Program-made: the position numbers and the translations under genes
Shown here: positions 35,828 to 44,704 of the stretch, one piece after another
How positions within the stretch are numbered: position 1 is the first letter of the stretch
Layout: every line of letters starts with the position of its first letter
NCBI GenBank assembly: GCA_963204915.1
Contig: CAUJHS010000016.1
Location: 89,544-153,543, forward strand
DNA from: Planctomycetota bacterium
GTDB lineage: Bacteria; Planctomycetota; Planctomycetia; Pirellulales; Pirellulaceae
DNA: 64,000 nt
Reading direction: 5' to 3'
The notes under the pieces: model-generated
Told to the model about the DNA's origin: nothing
Seen by the model: the letters and a program-made list of their open reading frames with translations, nothing else
Database searches by the model: none

Positions 35828-38062
35828 ATGTTACTGCCAACCAAGCCCTTCGCATTGAAACCGCTGCGTTTGCGAGGCTCGGGCGGCCGATTCACCGCAA
35901 CGCGTGACGGAAACGGCGTCCCGCATATTGCGGCGGAAGGGTGGCTCGATGCGCTCTACGGCTTGGGGTACATGCATGCGACCGATCGCAGGACGCAGCT
36001 TCTTTTTGCCCGGAGCGTCGCCTCGGGGCGAGGGAGCGAAGAAATCGTCCCCAGCCGCGAACTGATCGAGACCGATCGGTTCTTCCGCCGGATCGGCTTA
36101 CACCGCCATTTGCGCGATGACGTTCAGGCGCTCAGCGCGTCGCACTTAACGCAGTTGCAGGCCTATTGCGAAGGGGTCAATCACGGCCTCCAAGCGGCGG
36201 GCCGTTCGTTAGCTATGCGGGCCACGGGATACGCGCCGCGCCCCTGGGACCCAGAGGCGGTCATCTTGGTCGGCAAGTTGTTGAGCTTTGGCGGTTTGGC
36301 GATCAGCCAGCTTCAGAATGAACAACTGCTGGTGAATTTGATTCATGCGGGCGTTCATGAAGAAGGCCTAAGAGAACTTTTTGCGCCGCGGCTGGAAGGC
36401 GTCGACTTTGAAATGCTGCGGCAAGTGAAGACCGTCAATCAACTGTCGGACGAGGCGCTAGAGCTTCTTACCGATCTGCCGCGACTGGCGGGAAGTAACG
36501 CCTGGGCAATTAGCCCGGCACGTAGCCAAAGCGGTCATGCGCTACTGGCTTCGGACCCGCACTTGGAAATCAATCGGCTCCCGGCCATTTGGTACGAAGC
36601 GGTGCTTCATTGGGGCGATCGTTACGTCATGGGCGCCACCTTACCGGGTTGCCCTTTGTTCGCCGTAGCGCGCAATAACGATGTTGCGTGGGGCGTTACC
36701 TATATGAAAGGCGACGCAATCGATTATTTCGTGGAAGATTGCCGCCCTGCCTACGAAAGTTCGTCGCAATGCCGGCAATGGCAGTACCGGCGTGGACGAC
36801 ACTGGCGCGAGTTTTCCCATCGGCAGGAAGTCCTCAATCGAAAGAACGGCTCGTCGGAAACGCTCGATTTTTATGAGAACGAGCAAGGCGTGTTGGAAGG
36901 CAACCCGCACGAACATGGCCCAGGCCTGTACTTGTCCATTGCGTGGACGGGAAACTTCGCCGGTGCGGGGAACGCCGTGGCGACATGGTTGGACGTGATC
37001 GAAACGCGGAGTGCTCGCGACGCGATGGACACCGTTCGCGACTGTCCGCAGCCGACGCTTTGTTGGGTCTTTGCCGATCGTGAAGGGCACATCGGCATGC
37101 AGGGGAGCGGGCGAATTCCCGAGCGCGGCGGTAATCAATTAGGCTTAGCGCCCATTCCCGCCTGGCGGCGCGAAAACCATTGGCGCGGTTGGCTTTCTAG
37201 CGAATTGCTGCCGCGAGTTTACGATCCTCCGGAGGGTTACATCGCCACGGCCAACGAGGAAGTTAACCCGCACAATACGTTCTTGCTCTGTACGCAACCC
37301 CTCAGCGATTACCGGAAGCGGCGTATCGACGATTGTTTGCACGCCCTATCCAAGGCGACGCTCGCCGATATGTTCCGATTGCAATATGACCTCGTGAGTA
37401 AACATGCCGATGACCTGCTGAAAATCATTCTGCCGCATCTTCCCGAGGGCGAAATCAAAACCCGGTTGGAGCGTTGGAACCGGGGCTATGAGCCCAACAG
37501 CGCCGAAGCAACGTTATTTCAGCATTTGTACCGCAATGTCTTGATCGAAACGTTTGGCCATGAACAAGGCATTGGTTGGCGTCGCATGTTGTATCTCAGT
37601 TCGCGCGCCGGTTTTTCACTTATGTTGTTGACCGCGGCGGATCGGTTGCTGGCGAAGGAGCATTCCGTGTGGTGGCACGGGCGGACGAAAGCCGAGATCA
37701 TCGGTCGCGCCTACGAGATGTTGCGCGAGCACGTCGAACAGCCGTGGAGCGAAGTGAACGGTTTTCACTTCGCCGATCGCTTCTTTGGGAATCATCGTGT
37801 GGGACGGATGCTTGGCTTCAAGAGTTCACGCCAGGCGATGCCTGGCTGCCATGCTACCCCGTTCCAAGGGCACGTCATGCAAACGGCGACGCGAGAGACC
37901 ACGTTTGCACCGTCCTATCACTTCGTCACAGACCTGGGGACTGACGAGGCGTGGACGAATTTGCCCGGAGGGCCGAGCGAAAACCGCTTTTCGCGATACT
38001 ACAAGAGCGACGTGCGGCGCTGGCAAAGCGGCGAATACAAGAAACTGACGCCCACGGGTTAA
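35828..38062 (+). CDS. Penicillin-acylase-family N-terminal-nucleophile hydrolase
   Basis: A 744-residue member of the family that includes penicillin G acylase, cephalosporin acylase and acyl-homoserine-lactone acylases, which hydrolyse amide bonds after autocatalytic cleavage. The N-terminal alpha-chain signature (TRDGNGVPHIAAEGWLDALY, GYMHATDRRTQL) and the beta-chain start GSNAWAIS with the nucleophile Ser223 are clear, followed by ASDPHLEINRLPAIWYE. No signal peptide is visible, although most characterised members are periplasmic. A -10 hexamer directly before the ATG suggests a leaderless transcript. Substrate (antibiotic, signal molecule or other amide) cannot be inferred. Confidence 0.9.
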   Translation: MLLPTKPFALKPLRLRGSGGRFTATRDGNGVPHIAAEGWLDALYGLGYMHATDRRTQLLFARSVASGRGSEEIVPSRELIETDRFFRRIGLHRHLRDDVQALSASHLTQLQAYCEGVNHGLQAAGRSLAMRATGYAPRPWDPEAVILVGKLLSFGGLAISQLQNEQLLVNLIHAGVHEEGLRELFAPRLEGVDFEMLRQVKTVNQLSDEALELLTDLPRLAGSNAWAISPARSQSGHALLASDPHLEINRLPAIWYEAVLHWGDRYVMGATLPGCPLFAVARNNDVAWGVTYMKGDAIDYFVEDCRPAYESSSQCRQWQYRRGRHWREFSHRQEVLNRKNGSSETLDFYENEQGVLEGNPHEHGPGLYLSIAWTGNFAGAGNAVATWLDVIETRSARDAMDTVRDCPQPTLCWVFADREGHIGMQGSGRIPERGGNQLGLAPIPAWRRENHWRGWLSSELLPRVYDPPEGYIATANEEVNPHNTFLLCTQPLSDYRKRRIDDCLHALSKATLADMFRLQYDLVSKHADDLLKIILPHLPEGEIKTRLERWNRGYEPNSAEATLFQHLYRNVLIETFGHEQGIGWRRMLYLSSRAGFSLMLLTAADRLLAKEHSVWWHGRTKAEIIGRAYEMLREHVEQPWSEVNGFHFADRFFGNHRVGRMLGFKSSRQAMPGCHATPFQGHVMQTATRETTFAPSYHFVTDLGTDEAWTNLPGGPSENRFSRYYKSDVRRWQSGEYKKLTPTG

Positions 38063-38103
38063 ACGCCGCATCCCAAGGGACTCGCGCGCAGCGTATCGTG
38101 TCG

Positions 38104-38403
38104 CTATGACTTGAGCATGCGAGTCAATTCCTCATGAATTGAGTTTTCAATTTTGCCGCGAAAAGGAGTCGCCGCCAGCGGCAATTTGCCTTCCATTTGC
38201 ACACGGTCATCATCCACCGTGGTAACGCCTTCGATACTAAAGCCGAAGGTTTTGAACGAGTATCGGAGGATGTTGCCGACCCATGTTTCTTGAAGATCCG
38301 TCACATCGCCACGATTGCGCACTTTGTCCATAAACTGTTGAAGGCGCTGAATGGCGGCGTCACGCCCCAGGGCGTGCGGCACTTCCATGTTGAAACTCGG
38401 CAT
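38104..38403 (-). CDS. Polyhydroxyalkanoic-acid-system-like small protein
   Basis: A 99-residue protein that resembles the family annotated as putative polyhydroxyalkanoic acid system protein: it begins MPSFNMEVPHALGRDAA, has a helix (IQRLQQFMDKVRNR), then antiparallel strands (WVGNILRYSFKTFGFSIEG, RVQMEGKLPLAATPF) and a C-terminal helix (GKIENSIHEELTRML). The fold suggests a START/SRPBCC-like half. No PHA synthase or phasin gene is nearby, so a link to polymer granules is not supported by context. It converges on the acylase gene with about 40 bases between. Confidence 0.75.
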   Translation of the reverse strand: MPSFNMEVPHALGRDAAIQRLQQFMDKVRNRGDVTDLQETWVGNILRYSFKTFGFSIEGVTTVDDDRVQMEGKLPLAATPFRGKIENSIHEELTRMLKS

Positions 38404-38439
38404 ATCGGGCTTCCTCAGGAGGGAAGGGACGCATTGGGT

Positions 38440-38637
38440 TCAATCGTTATCGTCATAACTGCGGCGGTCTGACGGATGCCACAACGGCAAACCGCGACGA
38501 ACGCGCTCGGCGAGAATCTCCAATTTCTCGCCCGTACCGGGCAGAGCTTTGGTAGCGGCGAAGTCGTCTCCTTCCGAATCGCCTGGCTCGTAGTCCCAAA
38601 ACCCTTGCTTGATGGCTTCAAGGACAGAAGTGGGCAC
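38440..38637 (-). CDS. Small hypothetical protein with GTG start, 65 residues
   Basis: The start is set by a strong GGAGG 6 bases before GTG at 38637; an upstream open frame to 38736 has no such site. The product begins PTSVLEAIKQGFWDYEPGD, continues with an acidic stretch and ends in a basic-then-acidic tail (LWHPSDRRSYDDND). Pattern and ribosome site together argue that it is a real gene. From memory, similar short proteins with a G-x-W-(D/N)-(Y/F)-E-P block occur in other planctomycetes, but I cannot verify this. No known domain is visible. Confidence 0.7.
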   Translation of the reverse strand: MPTSVLEAIKQGFWDYEPGDSEGDDFAATKALPGTGEKLEILAERVRRGLPLWHPSDRRSYDDND

Positions 38638-38797
38638 CGCAGTCCTCCTCTCGATTATACCGGGAATGGCGCAGGGGAGTGAAGGAGCAAGGACGCCGAA
38701 ACGAATCACGCGGTTAGCGCTCTCACCAAAACCCAAAGTTTAAATGGGATAGGCAAAAAGTCAAGGAAAAGTGCGGTTTTTCTTCGCCGATTTGCGT

Positions 38798-39004
38798 CTA
38801 AAGCTCGGCCAATTCAATGATCAGGTGTTGATACGATTCGCCCGTGCAGGGGCACAACTCCAACGCGTAGCGCAACTCGCCGCGCATTTTTTCGATGGCG
38901 GCTTCGCGTGTCGCCGCATGCGTTTGGAGTCGTCCAATCGCATGATCGGAATACCTCACGACCCATTGATCGTTTTCGCGTTCGATTGTGCAATGGAATT
39001 TCAT
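38798..39004 (-). CDS. Small HicB-like protein, 68 residues
   Basis: A short product with an antiparallel pair of strands and a helix: MKFHCTIERENDQWVVRYSD, then THAATREAAIEKMRGELRYALELC. This is the pattern of the HicB/UPF0150 partial RNase-H fold, in which strand-strand-helix carries a W-V/Y motif. No HicA toxin gene is adjacent, and no DNA-binding tail is present, so an antitoxin role is not supported; a stand-alone HicB-like domain is the best description. The ATG at 39004 overlaps nothing. Confidence in coding is fair, in function low. Confidence 0.65.
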   Translation of the reverse strand: MKFHCTIERENDQWVVRYSDHAIGRLQTHAATREAAIEKMRGELRYALELCPCTGESYQHLIIELAEL

Positions 39005-39123
39005 CGCTTTGGCCCTCCGGAGTGATTTGGGCCTCCCGAGCGATCATGGCGGTCGATCGCATTACCAACGCCGCTGTTCCCGTAGTATACGTATGAACGC
39101 AACCCGAAATCGGAAATTCCGTC

Positions 39124-39474
39124 ATGGCGAAATTTACGCATCACATCTTTGTATGCTGCAATCGGCGCGCCCCCGATCATTCTCGTGGCTGCTGCGATCC
39201 CGAGGGGAGCGAACAATTGCGCGAGTGCTTTAAACATGAGGTGAAACGGCGTGGGTTAGATCCGCTCGTTCGCGCAAACAAAGCCGGATGCCTGGATCAA
39301 TGCGAACTTGGCGCAACCGTGGTAATTTACCCGCAGGCCATTTGGTACGGCGGCGTGCGCAAAGAAGACGTGCCGCGCATCATTGAAGAGACGATCATCG
39401 GCGGTCGGGTGATCAAAGAATTGCTCATTCCCGACCATCTATTAAACACCAAAGGAGGCAAATCGCTCCCCTAG
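39124..39474 (+). CDS. Thioredoxin-like [2Fe-2S] ferredoxin
   Basis: A 116-residue protein of the thioredoxin-fold ferredoxin family. The cluster ligands are visible as cysteines 11/12, 23/24, 56 and 60, the last two as AGCLDQC; this is the usual C-x(10-12)-C-x(about 32)-C-x3-C arrangement. Typical flanking segments are HIFVCCNRR at the start and VVIYPQAIWYGGVRKEDVPRI after the last ligand. Two adjacent cysteine pairs leave the exact first two ligands open. Electron transfer is the expected role; the partner is not apparent. The size is typical for single-domain members. Confidence 0.92.
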   Translation: MAKFTHHIFVCCNRRAPDHSRGCCDPEGSEQLRECFKHEVKRRGLDPLVRANKAGCLDQCELGATVVIYPQAIWYGGVRKEDVPRIIEETIIGGRVIKELLIPDHLLNTKGGKSLP

Positions 39475-39554
39475 GGCGTGCTTCAGTCCATGGCCGCGCG
39501 GCTCAACGAACGCGCGGACTCGAAGATTTTATGCCCTGCCCAGCGCGAGGCCGG

Positions 39555-41354
39555 CTACGCCATGCCGCGCAGGCTTTGCATTTCGGCTTTGATATCGCTG
39601 CCGTCGGGCGTGGCGTCATTTTTGTAATCGAACCAATCTTCCTGGAATTCGACATAACCGGCTTTGCCCTGACTTACGTTTTGCATGGCGTGCCGGGCCG
39701 TGAGCGCCATGACCGCGTCGCCCAAAGCGATCTTCGGGTAGCACCTCGGGCGAACTTCGGGATCGTTCGCGCGAATGCAGTACGCCCAGTGTTCAATTTC
39801 TTCCGTGTACCCGCGGCTGACGGGACCGCCAGCGGCCGCTGTCTTCGCTGCCGTTGCCGGGCCCGAAGTTTCGTACGACATCGTCGTCGCCTGGTCGCCT
39901 TCGTTCTTCACGGTAATGTTGGTGCTGGTGCTGTCTTTCGCGAACAGCAGGACTTCTTGCTCACGCTCCAACACAATCGTCCCCTTGGTGCCCATCACCA
40001 CTTCGCCGTAACCGCCATAGCCGTTGCCGTTGATGGTCGAATAGGTGACGACAATCCGCTTATTGGGGTCTTTTTCATAGGACGGCACACCGCCGTCCGG
40101 GCCATTGGGCGGGAAGTTGTTCACCTCGTCGTGGTAACCCACGTCGAAGCCTTTTTCATATCCCGGCGCAGGGAATTCAAACATGCAGTAGACATGGTCG
40201 GCCGCATCGCGGTCGAGCGGGAACGTATGGCGGCCGCCGACGGCATGCACCGAAAGGGGATGCGCCTTGTCGCCTTGCTCGCGCATCGCACTGACGAAGA
40301 TCGACGCTGCATCCAGTTGGTGACTGCCTAGTTCAGCCATCAAGCCGCCGCCGGTGCGTTCCCAAATGCGCCAACGGATTAATTCTTCAAGCGCGGGCAC
40401 CAGACGCCCGTTGGACAGTGTACGGTCTTCATACCCGTAGTTTTTCGCGTTGATGTTTTTGTCTTCATCCCAGCGGCGCCACTGGGCGAGCTTCATTTCG
40501 AGTTCTTTCAATTCAACCGGCGAGCGGCCTCCCTTGGCCAACGCCGCCTCGAAACGCTTAATATCCTCGGCAATTTCATCCACGAGTTTTTCGCTACCGG
40601 TGAGCTTTTCGCCCCCCGGGAGAGGCGGCGTCCAGCTATCGCGCCCCGGCAAATTCCCGCGATGCCATTGAGCGCGAATATGATGAATTTCGCCGATTAA
40701 GCCAGCGCGAATCATGCGAACCGCGTTATCGTACAGCACGCTGTAATGACGCTGGTGGCCCGTGGCGAGATGCAAGCCGGTCTCGTCGGCAGTACGAGCC
40801 ATGATCTTGCACTGGGCCACGTTGTGCGCCATCAGTTTCTCGCTCAGCACGTGCTTGCCAGCGACGAGCGCGTCGATGGCGACTTTGGCGTGCAGGTGGA
40901 GCGGCAGCGCGATGATCACCCCTTCCACGTCCGAGTTCTTCAAGAGTTCTTGATAATCTTGATAGACTTTAACGTGATTCCGCGCTTCGTCTTCGGTGCT
41001 CCACCCGTAGACGGCCATCAAGCCTTTACGGGCGGCAAGCGAGGACGGGCTGGCCCAATCGCCGTGAAACGCGCGATGAATGCTGGAGGGGCGAATATCG
41101 GCAATCGCCACGACTTGCACATAATTCGGATTGAGAGCGCCGATCAACACGCCCCCTTCGTCCCCTGTGCCGATTACGCCGATGCGCACCGGGTCTTTCA
41201 CTTGTTCGTAACCAAAGTACATGGCCCCCAGGCCAAACGTGGCGACGGCGCCCGTCGCGATCGACGCTTTCATGAAGTCGCGTCGATTCACGGCCGTGGC
41301 GGCGCTGGCGTAGTTCTGCTTACCTACCGCTATTTCTTCGGGTGACAAGTTCAT
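39555..41354 (-). CDS. Tat-exported Gfo/Idh/MocA-family oxidoreductase
   Basis: A 599-residue NAD(P)-dependent oxidoreductase. The N-terminus has a Tat signal (NRRDFMKASIATGAVATFG, twin arginine), then the nucleotide-binding motif RIGVIGTGDEGGVL. In the usual EKP active-site motif the sequence reads EKLMAHN, so the proline is replaced. Family members act on sugars or cyclitols and planctomycetes have many; the extra length (about 600 against 350-450) comes from a longer middle and C-terminal part. It starts within the stop of the DoxX-like gene (ATGA overlap), so the two are translationally coupled. The start is at 41354; a longer frame to 41399 has no support. Confidence 0.92.
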   Translation of the reverse strand: MNLSPEEIAVGKQNYASAATAVNRRDFMKASIATGAVATFGLGAMYFGYEQVKDPVRIGVIGTGDEGGVLIGALNPNYVQVVAIADIRPSSIHRAFHGDWASPSSLAARKGLMAVYGWSTEDEARNHVKVYQDYQELLKNSDVEGVIIALPLHLHAKVAIDALVAGKHVLSEKLMAHNVAQCKIMARTADETGLHLATGHQRHYSVLYDNAVRMIRAGLIGEIHHIRAQWHRGNLPGRDSWTPPLPGGEKLTGSEKLVDEIAEDIKRFEAALAKGGRSPVELKELEMKLAQWRRWDEDKNINAKNYGYEDRTLSNGRLVPALEELIRWRIWERTGGGLMAELGSHQLDAASIFVSAMREQGDKAHPLSVHAVGGRHTFPLDRDAADHVYCMFEFPAPGYEKGFDVGYHDEVNNFPPNGPDGGVPSYEKDPNKRIVVTYSTINGNGYGGYGEVVMGTKGTIVLEREQEVLLFAKDSTSTNITVKNEGDQATTMSYETSGPATAAKTAAAGGPVSRGYTEEIEHWAYCIRANDPEVRPRCYPKIALGDAVMALTARHAMQNVSQGKAGYVEFQEDWFDYKNDATPDGSDIKAEMQSLRGMA

Positions 41355-42490
41355 GTTGGTTCTCCCGCCTGACGACGGTTTCCGAAAATTTTGGCCCACA
41401 GGGCGTAGAGGAAGAAATCAAGTCCGGCGAACCGGCCCGCGCCAATCGCCGCCAACGCCAACAGCGCACACAACTCGACCAATACATTATACGTTTGTGG
41501 GTTCTCGCCAGCCCAAAACGGCCAACCGGCGACCGCAAGAACTGAAGAAAGGAACAACGCACCCACAATGGCCGCAGGTCGGGCAAACAGGCCGAGCATC
41601 AGGAACACGCCGACCAGCAATACGGTCCATTTGACCACCGTGTCGACCCATGCGGCATCGGACGCTCGGATGTGAAGTACGCCGCGAGCACGTTGTTGGG
41701 GAGTCGCCAGGTTGTAAAGATCGCGCTCGAACCCCTCATTGAGTTGACCGAGGTTGGCCATCAGATCGCGCGCTTTCGAGCGTACTTCGGCTTCTTTCGT
41801 GGCGATGCGTTCTTGCTGGAATGGCGTCGCCCCGGTCGTCGCGTCGGACTTCATGCTTTCCAGCCAGGCCAATTCGCGGAGGTAATTATCGATATCTTCG
41901 CGGTTGGAACGAAAGAAATGCTGAACCTGCGATTGCCGTCGCTTAAAGGCTTCCTCGGCGGCTTTTGATTGGTGCTTGAATGTATCCACTCGTTCTTCCG
42001 CGATTCGCAGCGCTTCTTCAGCCCGCGCCTTGTCTTCCTCGGACTCTGCGCTTTCCAATTGCGACTTGGCGACCGCTAGCTCCTGCTCGAGGGGCGCGAG
42101 ATAGTCGGGCGACTCGTAACCGTAGCCAGAAGTCGCTTCTTCCCGGAAAACGTTCCAAACCTCGATCACGCCTTGCTCGTTCAAGCGGGTTTCATCAGGC
42201 AAGGGTGGAGCAAAACTCAGGAACCAAGGTGCGAGTGGGCCTTTGGCGCCCGTCAAAAACCCCGCCGAATTCCAATTGGGGTCGCGGAACTTTTGCACGC
42301 CTTCTTTGTAAAAATGCCATCCGATCGCCATGCGCAACGCGACAATGCAGACGATCGCAATTAGCCCGAGTTTTCGAAATTGCGGGAACAGGGCTAGGTC
42401 TCCTTTGGCGGGCAAGTGATGCGGCGCAGTAGAAGGGAGGGTTGCGGCCGCCGCGGGGGGAGTCGTGGGGAGTTTCACCTCGGCGGCCAC
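41351..42490 (-). CDS. DoxX-like membrane protein with inserted coiled coil
   Basis: A 379-residue membrane protein. A first transmembrane helix (about residues 40-65, KLGLIAIVCIVALRMAIGWHF) with the DoxX-type motif RMAIGWHFYKEGVQKF is followed by a soluble region of about 200 residues that is largely coiled coil (AVAKSQLESAESEEDKARAE and beyond). Three more hydrophobic segments follow (about 280-365, VVKWTVLLVGVFLMLGLF, AIVGALFLSSVLAVAGWPF, LVELCALLALAAIGAGRF). DoxX proteins are associated with quinone or thiosulphate redox reactions. The coiled-coil insertion between helices one and two is unusual. The start is a GTG at 42490. The oxidoreductase gene overlaps its stop by ATGA. Confidence 0.85.
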   Translation of the reverse strand: MAAEVKLPTTPPAAAATLPSTAPHHLPAKGDLALFPQFRKLGLIAIVCIVALRMAIGWHFYKEGVQKFRDPNWNSAGFLTGAKGPLAPWFLSFAPPLPDETRLNEQGVIEVWNVFREEATSGYGYESPDYLAPLEQELAVAKSQLESAESEEDKARAEEALRIAEERVDTFKHQSKAAEEAFKRRQSQVQHFFRSNREDIDNYLRELAWLESMKSDATTGATPFQQERIATKEAEVRSKARDLMANLGQLNEGFERDLYNLATPQQRARGVLHIRASDAAWVDTVVKWTVLLVGVFLMLGLFARPAAIVGALFLSSVLAVAGWPFWAGENPQTYNVLVELCALLALAAIGAGRFAGLDFFLYALWAKIFGNRRQAGEPT

Positions 42491-42692
42491 AATACCAGAC
42501 CGCTAACTCTCGATTATGGCAAAAGAGGTTTTCCAAGGCAATCGGCAGCACGATTTTCATGCCGCCAGATTTCTCTGCGGCGTTCAACGGATTAATGACC
42601 GTTGATGTTGACGTCGCACACGGGACGCGGCAGGACCGCCAAACCAAGGGCGGCCTACGCGATCTTGTCACAAGCCGCGGGCGGATGCGCCG

Positions 42693-43733
42693 TTACATAG
42701 TTTGCTTCAAGGGAGGCGGAGCGTAGGCTTGGCCTGTCGCCATGAGATAGATCAGCGCCATGGCCAGCGCCATGTACGGAATGAACAAAACAGCGCCAAG
42801 ATAGCAAGTACAAACGGTGAACAAACCGCCGGCAAGGCCCAATACGAGGTAGATGGCGAACATGGTGAGCCGATTGCCTCGCGTGAATTCCGCAGACAGT
42901 TGAAACGACTCCATGACCGACGCATTACGATCGATGATGAAATATGCATAAAGCGCGATGGCGTAAAACACGAGGATGGCAATGATCAGAAAAATCGCGC
43001 CCCCGGCGATGCCCCCGATGAGCATGACTTCTTCTGATTCCATCGCAGCTCCAATGCCCACGGGAATCCCAATGAGCACGCCGCCTGCCAAGCCCATGAC
43101 CAAATAGATCAGGAGCCCGGCGCCAAGACCCCGGAGAAAAAACGGGCCGACAGAGAACATATCGTTGATCGTACCATTCCGCGTGCGCAACATTTTGAGC
43201 GCCCATGCGGCCAAGCCCAGCCAAAGCCACGTTTGTCCGACAAAATTGATGGTTTGATTGACGACTTGCGCGCCAATGATAATACCCACCGAGTCGCCAG
43301 CCACGACTTGGCCGATTCCTCCCAAGAGTCCGCCCACGACGCTCAGGCCAATGTTGACTGCGATAAAGATCAGCCCGACGATAGCGCACTGGCCCAATTC
43401 TGCGGTGAAGATGCCCCAACTCACATTGAGCACGTCGCCCATGTTAATGACTTGATGATTCAACTCGCCGCCCTGCGCTACGGGGGCGAGTTGTTCATAC
43501 GCCTTGGGCGCCGCATAGGGGTTAAACGCGCCGCTTTCCACCGGCTTCTTGGGCGCCGCCGACGCATCGCCAAAGGGATTCTCCAACGACGGCGCCGGAG
43601 GCGGCGCCTGCGCCGACTGCATGGGCACGGGCGCAATCTGCTGACATTGCGGGCAACGCGCTTGTTTACCCGCGCTCTCGTCGGGCGTGCGCAAAAGTTG
43701 ACCGCAATTAGGACATCGGAATTCGATCGGCAT
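42693..43733 (-). CDS. Zinc-ribbon multi-pass membrane protein
   Basis: A 346-residue protein. The N-terminus is a short zinc ribbon with CPNC and CPQC (FRCPNCGQLL, KQARCPQCQQ), a pattern common in planctomycete membrane proteins. It is followed by a proline/alanine-rich linker and about six hydrophobic segments (residues about 115-335, such as CAIVGLIFIAVNIGLSVVGG, GLLIYLVMGLAGGVLIGIPV, AIFLIIAILVFYAIALYAYF, LTMFAIYLVLGLAGGLFTV). The membrane part resembles small DUF4013-like proteins. Function unknown. Overall transport or signalling are possible but not supported. Confidence 0.8.
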   Translation of the reverse strand: MPIEFRCPNCGQLLRTPDESAGKQARCPQCQQIAPVPMQSAQAPPPAPSLENPFGDASAAPKKPVESGAFNPYAAPKAYEQLAPVAQGGELNHQVINMGDVLNVSWGIFTAELGQCAIVGLIFIAVNIGLSVVGGLLGGIGQVVAGDSVGIIIGAQVVNQTINFVGQTWLWLGLAAWALKMLRTRNGTINDMFSVGPFFLRGLGAGLLIYLVMGLAGGVLIGIPVGIGAAMESEEVMLIGGIAGGAIFLIIAILVFYAIALYAYFIIDRNASVMESFQLSAEFTRGNRLTMFAIYLVLGLAGGLFTVCTCYLGAVLFIPYMALAMALIYLMATGQAYAPPPLKQTM

Positions 43734-43818
43734 GGCGTAGTCTTTGAGGGCGGCACGGGCGAACCAAGGAAGCGCGCTACGAGCCTACCAGAACGCGAGC
43801 GCGCTGAAAATCCTGTTC

Positions 43819-44187
43819 TTACCAACCCGTGACAACGGGGCCATAGTACGTGTAGCCGTAGGCGCCGTAGTGCGGCCAAGTATAGCTGTATCCGTAAGCC
43901 GGCCCTGCGTACGAGTACGGACCGTAATGATAGCCGGTGTCATACCACGGCGACGCGTAGAAGGTGTAATACGGCTGGTAGCGCCAGCGGTAGGAGCCGT
44001 AATACACCCCGTAATAATAGTAGCTGGGCCACGACACGGTTCGAGCGGTTGCGGCGCTGGACGTTTTCGAATAGACGGCCGTGGTTGCCGCCGTTCTCGC
44101 CTCTTCCGCACTCACGACCGCCGAGAAACATACGAACAATGCGACGATCGCGAAACTAGCCGCCGCGCCACGCAAGATGCTGGACAT
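43819..44187 (-). CDS. Small secreted tyrosine-rich protein
   Basis: A 122-residue exported protein. A signal peptide (about residues 1-27, ending VSA-EE) precedes a mature chain of about 95 residues with roughly 25 tyrosines plus many glycines, tryptophans and prolines (SYYYYGVYYGSYRWRYQ, GYHYGPYSY). Such chains are either disordered or stick together and can be surface or spore-coat-like components; no domain is visible. The start at 44187 is chosen because the signal peptide begins there. It stands between the zinc-ribbon gene and the RsbW-type gene on the same strand. Function unknown. Confidence 0.75.
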   Translation of the reverse strand: MSSILRGAAASFAIVALFVCFSAVVSAEEARTAATTAVYSKTSSAATARTVSWPSYYYYGVYYGSYRWRYQPYYTFYASPWYDTGYHYGPYSYAGPAYGYSYTWPHYGAYGYTYYGPVVTGW

Positions 44188-44281
44188 AGGTGAAACTCCG
44201 GAGATATGGATTGTTGCGTCAATCCCTACGATAAATCCGGAGTGCCGGAGATTCAAACTTTTTCAGGGGCCGTCCTAGCTG

Positions 44282-44704
44282 CTAGGGATTGGCTTTGCGC
44301 TCCATGGTCACCTGATTGCCCAGTGCGTTGTATTCGACCCGCGTCATAAAGTTACGCATGAGCATAATCCCGCGGCCCCCGGGACGGTCCAGGTTTTCGT
44401 CCGCCGTGGGGTCAGGAACATCAGAGGGATCAAATCCCTCGCCTTCATCGGTAATGCGTGCAAAGAAATGATCGTCGGTTAGGCGGAACTCGACGCGCAC
44501 CTTCTTGTTGGCGTCTTCTTGGTTACCATGCTTAATGGCGTTAACCAGCGCCTCTTCGACCGCGAGATTCACGCCGAACAAATGTTCCTGAATCCACTCG
44601 CATTGCTCCAACTGCTCCAGCAACTCATGCATGACTTGGGCGCCGTCGTCCGTATTGCTCGGAATTGCGCGATCGATGGCCCAATACCAGCCATTCTGGG
44701 ACAT
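44282..44704 (-). CDS. RsbW-type ATP-binding regulator (anti-sigma-factor kinase-like)
   Basis: A 140-residue histidine-kinase-like ATPase domain protein. The N-box is EEALVNAIKHGNQ, the G1 box is DEGEGFDP, and the G2 box is PGGRGIMLMRNFM, which together define HATPase_c domains of the RsbW/SpoIIAB group. These phosphorylate or bind antagonists to control sigma factors, or act as stand-alone regulators. No sigma-factor or STAS partner gene is adjacent. It is 144 bases downstream of the Ser/Thr kinase gene on the same strand, so both may be parts of one signalling system. The target is unknown. Confidence 0.9.
   Translation of the reverse strand: MSQNGWYWAIDRAIPSNTDDGAQVMHELLEQLEQCEWIQEHLFGVNLAVEEALVNAIKHGNQEDANKKVRVEFRLTDDHFFARITDEGEGFDPSDVPDPTADENLDRPGGRGIMLMRNFMTRVEYNALGNQVTMERKANP

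Noticed and set aside
38798..39004. A HicA-HicB toxin-antitoxin pair
   Set aside because: Only a HicB-like fold is seen; no HicA-like double-stranded-RNA-binding toxin gene is adjacent on either side.
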